DNA of 64,000 nucleotides, taken from assembly GCA_026745465.1 (NCBI GenBank), contig JACYXH010000216.1:3055501-3119500 (forward strand). Reading direction: 5' to 3'. The position numbers and the translations under genes are program-made. This document shows, in pieces, positions 47,110 to 64,000 of this stretch. Origin of the DNA: Lota lota (taxonomy: Eukaryota > Chordata > Actinopteri > Gadiformes > Lotidae). The stretch's first letter is position 1. Every line of letters begins with the position of its first letter. The notes under the pieces are model-generated. The model was not told the DNA's origin. It saw nothing but the letters and a program-made list of their open reading frames with translations, and made no database searches.

Positions 47110-48672
47110 CTATGACGGCATCTTGGCGTGCATCGCGACATCCATCCTCTTCGCCTCCCTCCCCTCCTCCTCCTCCCCCCCCCTCGCTGCCATCCGCCGT
47201 CTCCTCCTGGGTTCTCGTGGGAAAAGCGGAGCTCTTTTCCTCTTCCCCCACCCCATCTCCTCCTCCTCCTCCCTCTGCCGGCGCGCCCTCGCTTGCCTTT
47301 GACCTCCCTGACTCCTCCTCTTCCTTGTCCTCTGTGTCGGGCACTGGAGGAGCAGAGCTTCCCTGCACCTTCTCCTGAAGGAGGAGTCACATGCGGCGTA
47401 CAGCAGCGGGTTGAGGCAGCTGTTGAGATAGGCCAGGCATGTGACGTAGGGCTGGGCGGCGAGCAGGGCCTGGTCCAGGGAGCAGGAGTACGGGACCAGC
47501 CCCAGCTCCAGCAGCATGTCCGTCGTCTTGTTGATGTGCAGGGGCAGCCAGCACAGGAAAAATGCCAGCACCAGACTGACGATGACCCGCAGGAGCCGTT
47601 GCTGGCGCCTGCGGTCGGGCCGGGGCCCGCGGCCGAAGTGCCGGCTCAGGAGGTGGGCCAGCGAGCAGTAGCAGACCAGCAGGATGATGAGGGGCAGGAG
47701 GAAGCCAATCAGAGTAGACTTCAGACTCAAGGCCGCCGCCCACCACAGCTTGGCCCGCTCCCGCTCCGTGTCCTGCAGGTCGTCTCTGATCAGCATGGAG
47801 TAGTCCATCTGGCAGGAGAGCAGGACGTCTCCGGAATACACCGCCGGCTGCGTGAGCTCCGGCGTCCAATCATAGTCGGCGTCGGCCTCCAGCTCCACCT
47901 CTTTGACAGAGCGCAGCAGGAAACCAGGAAGCGCCAGAACCCCTGCCAGCGCCCACACTCCTCCCACTACCCACAGCGCCCTGCTGGTGCAGCCATTTTG
48001 GGCATGGTGGCCGGAGTGCCGCCGCCCTATTAGCACCCAGTAGCGCTCCACGCTCAGCATGCTAAGGCTGAACACGCTGGCGTACATGTTGAGGGCAGTC
48101 AGAAAGCTGCTGACTTGGCAGAGGGGCTGTCCGAAAGGCCAGTGGTAGCCCAGCGCTGTGTACACCGCCCACAGGGGCAAAGTGACCAGGAAACACAGGT
48201 CAGCTAACGCTAAGCTAGCAATCAGAGAGTCGGTCAGCGAACGAGGGGGACGTGGAGGAGGTGGAACAGAGGGGGAACAAGGGGTGGCTCTGCCGCCGGG
48301 CTTGGCTGTGTAGCGGCTGGAGGTCCCATCAGGTCGATCTCCCTGGAGAGCCCTACTGGAGCGGACGTCATATTGACTGGTCCTGAAGATTTTGCAGCTG
48401 CGCGCTCTGCTGATGGCGGTCGCGGCACCGGTTCCGGTTTTGGAGGCCGTCCCGGCCTTCCTTCCCTCAGCCCTGTTCAGGTAGGCCCAGAGCACCAGGC
48501 CGTTGCCCAGGCAACCCACCAGAAAGGCCAGCAGGTAGACGGAGGGGATGATGGAGTAGGTCGGGGACCAGTCCGTGTAGTCACACTGGTGAAGTGCTGA
48601 TGGGGAGGGGGAGGGGGGGGGGGAGGGGGAGGGGGAGGGGGGATACCCCGGGTCGGACATATTGGTCTCCAT
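47110..48672 (-). CDS. aplnr2: apelin-receptor-type class A GPCR (probable apelin receptor 2)
   Basis: A single uninterrupted frame of 520 residues. The amino end has an N-X-S site, a Pro/Ser run and CDYTDW, the signature start of apelin receptors. TM1 includes GCLGNGLVLWAYL (about 53-65); TM2 LIASLALADLCFLVTLPLW; TM3 ends SVERYWVL in place of DRY; the ECL2 Cys lies in LLSCQMDYSMLI, again apelin-receptor-like. TM6 is FFLCWLPLHINKTTDML and TM7 NSCLNPLLYA (NPxxY). Two features are unusual: an insertion of roughly 60 residues in intracellular loop 1 (about 72-142, rich in Ser, Arg, Pro), and a basic/Glu-rich tail. Apelin receptors couple to Gi and bind apelin and Apela peptides. The other candidate is a diverged aplnra/b paralogue; the divergence favours the third, non-mammalian type. 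The start is the first in-frame ATG. Confidence 0.8.
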   Translation of the reverse strand: METNMSDPGYPPSPSPSPPPSPSPSALHQCDYTDWSPTYSIIPSVYLLAFLVGCLGNGLVLWAYLNRAEGRKAGTASKTGTGAATAISRARSCKIFRTSQYDVRSSRALQGDRPDGTSSRYTAKPGGRATPCSPSVPPPPRPPRSLTDSLIASLALADLCFLVTLPLWAVYTALGYHWPFGQPLCQVSSFLTALNMYASVFSLSMLSVERYWVLIGRRHSGHHAQNGCTSRALWVVGGVWALAGVLALPGFLLRSVKEVELEADADYDWTPELTQPAVYSGDVLLSCQMDYSMLIRDDLQDTERERAKLWWAAALSLKSTLIGFLLPLIILLVCYCSLAHLLSRHFGRGPRPDRRRQQRLLRVIVSLVLAFFLCWLPLHINKTTDMLLELGLVPYSCSLDQALLAAQPYVTCLAYLNSCLNPLLYAACDSSFRRRCREALLLQCPTQRTRKRRSQGGQRQARARRQREEEEEMGWGKRKRAPLFPREPRRRRRMAARGGEEEEGREAKRMDVAMHAKMPS

Positions 48673-49266
48673 CGGTATATCCGCCTTCTATCGAAGAAGG
48701 TTTGCCATTGAAAATGTTGGAGTTTAGATGCCAAAATAGATATATTCCCAGAATAAAGATGAGTAGTTTGGCTGTTTTATAAATCTGTCTTCCGAGATGC
48801 AAAAAAACGTTCTCCTTTCTATTCAGTTTCTTTCTTCATTTTTTTGTTTTCATTTTTTCACCTATTATAACAATCTGGGAACAGAGAGAAATAATCGGAT
48901 TAAATTACTGTTACATTTTCCTCACATAGAAACACTTCATCCTATCCCATGATATATATAGTGTATACACACATGCATGCACATGTATAAATGCGTACAA
49001 GATACAACCTTTTAAAACAAATTTCAATTCCTATTCCACAATTTAGCGCTTAAATGGCTGTGCTTAGTCATCATCTGAAAAAATACTAGCCACAAATATC
49101 AAGGAATTGACTATGTTTATACGACACCTACCTCATCAGTGTTCTGCGTGGTGCTAACCTCTGCGTCATCTTCCTTTTCACTACTGAAGGCATGACTGTA
49201 ACCCAAGTCTCAATATATATAGCAGTGCTTCTCTCCCTCCCTCTTTCCCTCTTTCCCTCTCACTCA

Positions 49267-49341
<75 letters not shown>

Positions 49342-49456
49342 CTCTGTCTCTTGTTCCCATGCAAAGACCACCCCTACAGAACTTACGAGATCTGCATACG
49401 CTGTGCCCCCAATACAAACACTCACCTCTAGAGACAGACAATACCCCCCCCCCCCC

Positions 49457-49496
<40 letters not shown>

Positions 49497-49533
49497 CACC
49501 CAAACCATGATACACATAAATTCTGTGTACGCA

Positions 49534-49591
<58 letters not shown>

Positions 49592-49718
49592 CTCTTCTCT
49601 TCATATTCCTTGTAGAACAGATACACAAAAGTGGTCACAAAAAGCTGTTAACCACACACTAAAACAAACGGGACCCAAACAATCCTTCTCAAACAATGTT
49701 TTTGTGCTCCTTGTCTTG

Positions 49719-49783
<65 letters not shown>

Positions 49784-51064
49784 CAAACATAAGAAAGCAT
49801 CTTTGTAATTCAGACAGAAACACTCAAAAAAGAAAATGGGGTATGCATGTAAATTAGGCAAGCTAAAAGACAAAACTTCAACGATTTCAGCCAACTTAAG
49901 TTGAACTGACTGTAATCCGATCTCTATGTGTCCACAGTACAACAAACGGACACTTACTCAACAGGAAAGGGGTATTCAGTTCAGACCAGACATAAGACCA
50001 TCGTTAAAAATCTGTGCTCTGTCCCATAAGATATATTGCTTGCTTTTGTCACAATAATGAGGTTAAATCACTGGAATATAAAGTATAATGACAGAATACA
50101 CAATATTACATTACACAATATTACATTACATTAATATCATGTAATGAATATGACCCATAAAGCCACTTAATATCCTTAATAGACAGGCACATAGATTCAC
50201 ACACAAAAAGACAGATATTTGTATGCAGGTCACTTTCGGAGGACATTCGTATGTGATGAGCCCTGTTGGTCAACAGGAAGTGGCTAGTTTCCAGCAGGAC
50301 AAGGGGTTACCCCACGATGAACCTGACATTATTGGAACAGATGTTTTTCTAAAACATTCCACAGTCTTCCCTTACACTGGAAATTGGCAGTAAACACAAA
50401 CAAGAGTGAAAGGCTAAGTCAATACTGGAGTCTGAAAGAAGGAAAAAGTAGACCTGGGAAACAATGTTTCTACCCACTGGTTGCCATGGGAAACACTCTG
50501 GGAGGGGATGCAATTAAACAGGAGTCTAGATGGGTCATCTGGTTTCACAATGGAATTAGGGTTTTAATGCCAGCCCCTTAATGTACATAGTCACAAACAA
50601 ATGTGTTGACTGATGTATTTAACATAAAATAAATTATTCAAATGTATAGACTTTTGTACATATATAGCCAATTATGTATTTTTTGACCATTTGTGTGGTC
50701 ATATTTCTGTCTGGAAGTAAATAACACGTACAATGCCTTCTATTTGCAATACGGTTCCTATATCTTTCAGCTGTAAGTCCACAAGAGTTTTAGTTTAGAT
50801 CTCTGAAGTAGGCCTAATAGACGAGGAAATGACAAAGGGTTCTTTGTTGCCGCACTTAAACAAATGTGAACTCACCATTTTCTTTCTACAGCTATCCACC
50901 ATGGCCTGGCAGTTACAGCGATAACAGAAAGTTACAACGAACAATATAATAATTTGCATACATACAGATATGCTGCCCGTGGCATAGCTTAAGTTCCACA
51001 GAAAGAAACTGTCCAGAGATATTGTTGAACTCTTAATACCGTTTGGGATACACCATAAACCGTT
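48673..51064. other. intergenic, CA-rich
   Basis: This lies between divergent genes (GPCR on minus, ENDOD1-like on plus). It holds four CA arrays (49269-49339, 49460-49493, 49538-49587, 49721-49782) and a C15 run at 49445-49459. No coding exon, RNA gene or clear promoter is recognised; both 5' ends must lie here. Confidence 0.6.
49269..49782. repeat. cluster of four (CA)n arrays and a C15 run
   Basis: Four CA arrays of 34-71 bases in the same orientation, separated by unique sequence, occupy about half of this 0.5-kb segment. Confidence 0.92.
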
Positions 51065-52252
51065 ATGGAAAAGCCCTCTGTGGCTCAAATGTTTATCGTA
51101 CTACTCGTCTGGGTGGCGATGACACAAGCGGATCTTCAGGAAAAGCTATTCCCTGCCTGTCGGAAGTTTCTGTACATGAGCACGCTGCCACAGGGCCTCC
51201 AAGGCCCGCCGTTAGAACTTATCTGCCAGTACTACAATGGAAAGGCCCGCTTTGTGACGCTGTACGACACGCTCCACCGGATCCCTGTTTATTCTGCGTA
51301 CACCTTCAAGCGTTCCGACGGCTCCAGGAAGGTCGACGTTCCTTGGATGTATGAGCCACAGGTAGTGTTTTGGAGATTTTTCCTTTAAGTAGTTTGCTTC
51401 TCAAAAAAGAAAACATCACTTGAACCTTTAAATGTAAATATACATGATATTACTATCTGTTAATATACATATATAATAATATACCAATTATTTTTGTGTA
51501 CCTTTGTGAAATGGTTAGATTATTCAGTGAACCTGTTGCCCATCATGACTAATCTCATTCTAAAATGGCCTCAACCGACACAATTACTTTACAATCATGG
51601 ACTTTATTAGGATGTAATTATGGCATCCGTAAACCAAGTGCTTGGAAAATAGGTCAACTGTCCCAAACGTAATGGCATCTCCTCTCAGCTTTCCATAGCT
51701 ATGGGTTCACGGGACATGCAGCAGTTCCTTCAGAGAGATCTCCATCGGAGTTCTGAAGACGCCCAGGCGGTGCTCGAAGACTACCAGGACACCGTGGACG
51801 TCGTGCGCTGCCAGCTGAACCCAGACAAGCACCAGAACGAATATGACGACAAGGCCGCGACCTACACCCTGACCAACGTGGTTATGCAGGTCAAAGAGTT
51901 CAGCGTGGGTCCCTGGGCGGCGCATGAGAAAGTTACACGCCAGCGGCTCAACAACTACTGCCTCGGCACGGCGTACATGGTCACCGGGGCGCTGACCTCG
52001 GGGAAGGTCATTCGTCGCCACAATGCCGACCGGGTGGCCGTTCCCGAATACATGTGGTCGGCGTACTGCTGTGACGACTACGACTGCAACGCGCCGTACT
52101 ACGAGTTCTCAAGGTTCCCTGCGTTCGCCTCTCTGGGGCGCAACAGAAAGCTTGATAATAAAGTTCAGGAGACGTCCGTCCAGCAGTTGGAGGAGTTTAT
52201 CAAGAGTTTAACTGGCAAGACGTTCACTATTTTTCATAATAATTGTAAATGA
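51065..52252 (+). CDS. endod1: endonuclease domain-containing 1 (ENDOD1)-like protein
   Basis: Two exons, 51065-51361 and 51689-52252, joined in phase 0 (CAG|gtagtg and ctctcag|CTT), giving 286 residues. A signal peptide is clear (FIVLLVWVAMTQA, cleaved near residue 22). The rest matches the fish ENDOD1-like DNA/RNA non-specific endonuclease (NUC) family: LICQYYNGKARFVTLYD, VPWMYEPQ, TYTLTNVVMQ (with the metal-site Asn), EFSVGPWAAHE and WSAYCCDDYDC. The family's catalytic DRGH is replaced here by VRCQ (138-141), so the general-base His is missing and nuclease activity is doubtful. Paired cysteines fit a secreted fold. Fish carry many such paralogues, several up-regulated by infection; which one this is cannot be told here. 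A forward AATAAA follows at 52630-52635. Confidence 0.9.
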
Positions 52253-53107
52253 TAGAGCTCTTTGGCTACAGCGTCACAACTGGTATCATCCCGTTTATGG
52301 CATGGTTTACAGACAGTAGCAGGGCAGCCCATCATACCAAATATAGTTTGAACAGTTTTACATTGTATCATCCCACCCACATTGTATCATCCCCCCCCCC
52401 CCCCCCCCCCCCCTAAGTGTAAAGTATAGTTATATAACTCTTCCTAGACAGTTGAGTTAGATGAATCTTCATTACCTCCTATCTGTAAGGATGTTGACAT
52501 GTTCGCCACCATCTAGTAACACTAGGGGGAGCTCACCCAACATTATGTCGTAGTGGTAAAAATTAATCACCATTTACATTGTATGAAATTAACCAAATTG
52601 TTAAAAAATATGCCATGGCAATCACCATTAATAAAGAAATATCAATCTCACTCTTAGTACCTCATTCAACATTTAATTCTCTCTTCAAGAGGATGACCAA
52701 TCCAGGCAAATCAATTTACAATCATAAAAAGATTTCTATACAAGTAGTGCACACGATATCCTGTGCAGTATGACATTTATTTTTGAATGAATTGCCCTTT
52801 TACAAAAAAGGACCAAGTGTCAATCAAATAATCCCTAAGGGCATGTAGCCCCCCCCCCCCCCCCCCCCAAAAAAGAGAGCAAAGAGTAAAAACCGCAGGA
52901 TAAAAAAAAAAAAAATGAGTTGAATAATAAATGGCTGCTTATTTGTCTTGTTGAATATAATCACATAACATCACTTAAAAAAGAGTGACTTTTAAGTTCA
53001 CATAGAACCCACACACACACATACACACACACACACCACGCAAGTCGCCACAGTGCACGGCTGCAGGACAGCTTGTAACAGCAGTCCAGGTCCTCTTGTC
53101 CTTAATG
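52253..53107. other. convergent gap between the ENDOD1-like gene and pus7
   Basis: It holds the two 3' UTRs. It contains C23 (52391-52413) and C20 (52849-52868) runs, a plus-strand AATAAA at 52630-52635 and a minus-strand AATAAA (forward TTTATT) at 52776-52781 suited to pus7. The phrase 'cattgtatcatccc' occurs twice just before the first C run. Confidence 0.55.
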
Positions 53108-61083
<7,976 letters not shown>

Positions 61084-61192
61084 CTTAACAAACCAGTGAC
61101 ACCATTATCATAAACGATCGTAAAAGTTGCATTGTTGTAACGACAGCATACCGTGAGGCTGAAATACTACCATAGTGTTGGCATTCACTTAC

Positions 61193-61660
61193 CGTTTAAG
61201 AAATTGAAAATATAGGCTCGGATTCTGAATGACGGAAAACACTTCTTCCCCGGTTGCCAACTCCAGACAGAAACGTCGTTACAAATCCTGCGATTAATTT
61301 GATCTAGGAACTGCAAACAAGAGTTAACGGATATAGAAAACATTAATGCTGTTGTCAAATGGTCAATCACGCAGTCGAACGTGTGGTGTCAACAACGCAC
61401 CGCGCCAAGCTAACAAGCTAAATATAATATTGCTAGCAATAAGCAAGCAGAAAATTACAGCCAATCGTAAGTGGATCTAAAATGTGCATGTGCTATTTGT
61501 ATTTGATAACATACCACCTACCTACTTATGGCGGATTATAGAGTAGTGCGCACAGGGAAAGTAGCCAGATTTCCCTTGCACGTGTACGAGTAATTCCGGA
61601 AACAGATCAGATCCCGCCCTAAATCCCGCCCACTACAATGCTGCCAATCAAATTCTAGAG
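61193..61660 (-). promoter_or_regulatory. pus7: pus7 5' UTR exons and promoter
   Basis: A non-coding exon 61193-61310 is bounded by ttgcag|TTCC and AACG|gtaagt. A further upstream exon probably ends at 61522 (AGTAG|gtaggt). Just beyond, 61579-61648 holds a CACGTG E-box (61579-61584), a TTCCGGAA ETS site (61594-61601), two CCCGCCC Sp1-type boxes (61613-61619 and 61625-61631) and CCAAT (61644-61648). No TATA box is seen. This is a typical housekeeping promoter. The transcription start is inferred. Confidence 0.5.
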
Positions 61661-61814
61661 GCGTGTAGCAGGGTTTACCAACGTTTGGGACCATGGTAGT
61701 CTGTATGAAGTACTAGTAAAGGATCTTTCGTAGGATATTGCAACAAAATTGTAGAGTGGCGTGTAAACAGTGGTTTATAAAATGATCAATTCACATAGAC
61801 TTGCGATTTGTTGA

Positions 61815-62902
<1,088 letters not shown>

Positions 62903-63233
62903 ATGAGCTCCAGAAAAGGTGCGTATCGTTCAGCCCACGAACATATTTGCCCATGTTGGTTATAGGTATGTGGAAGGAAATGGCGATACTTTAGTAATAT
63001 AGTTGCGCTGTATTCTGATGTTGGTTAATGATGCTGGGACCCACGGGAAATCCCGTCTGACTGATATTTGCCGTGTGTTATGCTTTCCCCACTGTCTCTC
63101 TTAATCCTCATCCGTACCCGGACGTTTATCATCACTGTGACTATACATGCCATCCTAACCCGAAAGTGATGGCTATTCAAGCCAGAAAACGAAGGCCAAA
63201 GGGGAAGAAAGACAAAACGGCTCACCATCGGAG
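62903..63233 (+). CDS. srpk2: SRSF protein kinase 2, first two coding exons
   Basis: Exon 62903-62918 encodes MSSRK and ends G|gtgcgt. Exon 63167-63233 (after cgaaag) gives VMAIQARKRRPKGKKDKT then AHHR, ending AG|gtaagc. The joined peptide matches the alternative amino terminus of vertebrate SRPK2 (MSSRKVMAIQARKRRP) and resembles SRPK1 (ERKVLALQARKKR). The kinase domain lies beyond the window. SRPKs phosphorylate Arg-Ser repeats of splicing factors; the basic amino end precedes the kinase lobe. Location next to pus7 matches human 7q22, supporting SRPK2 over SRPK1. Confidence 0.88.
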
Positions 63234-63412
63234 GTAAGCGGGGTGGGACTGCACTTAATAGAGTGGGCGACAACCAATGTTTTAGGTTTGTTGTGTTGTG
63301 TGTGCATCAGCTCGTGACAGCGGGTCTGGCCATATGACGCTGGGAACTGGCATTGATATGGGTTCATGTTTGGCGAGAAACACACGGATACACACACAGA
63401 TGCACGTATACG

Positions 63413-63465
<53 letters not shown>

Positions 63466-63466
63466 G

Positions 63467-63529
<63 letters not shown>

Positions 63530-64000
63530 GTAAATCCGTATCTCTTATATCAACAAGGCGCCTCATAATGGCATTCGTACCAAGTTTATCCCTACATTTT
63601 AATTCGATTGGTGACCCAGTATTGAAGGAGACTTTAACTTGCATGGGGGGTCGGAAAGAAGATTTGCCAGATGTGACAGCTTGGCCTCGTTGCAGTAATG
63701 ACAGCTTTGTATACAAATAGGCTAGGAGAGCGATTCTTTCGACCGTTGCAACCACGGTATTTGTGAATATCTCCCACGTAGCATGTTTTAAGTAGCACAA
63801 AAAAAAAAAGATCGCTCCCCTTTTGCTTGACACACAAACCGGCGTCAGCAGCATTAATTTCCCTGCCGGATACAGCGGCTGGCGGCGTGTGTGCTCGCGC
63901 GCCGCAGTGACTCTGTAAAGTGCATGCGAATTGGCCTGGAGAGTATATGGGAGAGAGCCGGAGCTTCATGGCACCATGCTATTGGCGCGACGTCACCAGC
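63234..64000 (+). other. srpk2: start of an srpk2 intron
   Basis: It contains a CA array (about 63419-63524) and unique sequence. The last 120 bases are CpG-richer, with CTATTGG (inverted CCAAT) and a cre-like GACGTCAC near 63,990, so a second srpk2 promoter is possible. No exon is recognised. Confidence 0.5.
63419..63524. repeat. (CA)n microsatellite
   Basis: A CA array with CGCA variants near its middle, in the srpk2 intron. Confidence 0.93.

Noticed and set aside
47128..48033. 301-residue frame opposite the GPCR
   Set aside because: It is a shadow of the GC-rich GPCR coding strand. The minus-strand frame has all seven membrane helices and conserved motifs.
62903..63233. Myosin regulatory light chain start (MSSRKA...)
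   Set aside because: This needed a different acceptor. The acceptor cgaaag gives VMAIQARKRRP, which fits SRPK2 and the pus7-srpk2 gene order much better.

Overview
This is nuclear DNA from a ray-finned (teleost) fish. The evidence is vertebrate genes with many short exons and GT-AG introns, gene order close to human 22q13 (SHISAL1-PARVG-PARVB) and 7q22 (PUS7-SRPK2), teleost-type short repeats ending in the 'ctttggataaaagcgtctgctaaat' motif, and one truncated fish LINE. Dinucleotide and homopolymer microsatellites are exceptionally dense, as is known for gadiform (cod-like) genomes. I cannot name the species from sequence alone.

Layout. 1-12,045 (+): the 3' part of shisal1, with two coding exons and a probable separate 3' exon; the first exon lies upstream of the window. 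12,046-15,800: convergent intergenic DNA with a 49-bp tandem repeat, a fold-back TTAA element and long CA/TG arrays. 16,027-22,151 (-): complete parvg in 12 coding exons. 25,024-38,183 (-): complete parvb in 13 coding exons, plus an alternative first exon and an intronic LINE copy. 38,907-45,950 (-): complete hdac10 in 19 coding exons. 47,110-48,672 (-): a single-exon apelin-receptor-type GPCR. 51,065-52,252 (+): a two-exon ENDOD1-like secreted nuclease-family protein. 53,108-61,083 (-): pus7, 15 coding exons plus 5' UTR exons, with an apparent one-base frameshift. 61,904-61,977 (+): tRNA-Thr(AGT). 62,903 onward (+): the first two coding exons of srpk2.

Functional relations. parvg and parvb are tandem paralogues with closely matching exon structure; both encode two-CH-domain adaptors of the ILK-PINCH-parvin focal-adhesion complex. 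hdac10 encodes a polyamine deacetylase, pus7 a TruD-family pseudouridine synthase, and srpk2 an SR-protein kinase. These neighbours are not a pathway; the order reflects conserved vertebrate synteny.

I reconstructed exon borders by hand from GT/AG signals, codon phase and recalled family sequences. All exon lengths close in frame except one pus7 exon. I saw no wholly new gene system. The more notable observations are microsatellites sitting directly at many splice sites, the pus7 frameshift, a changed PACE motif and a GC-AG intron in hdac10, loss of the DRGH motif in the ENDOD1-like protein, a long ICL1 insertion in the GPCR, the fold-back element, and a perfect RFX X-box.
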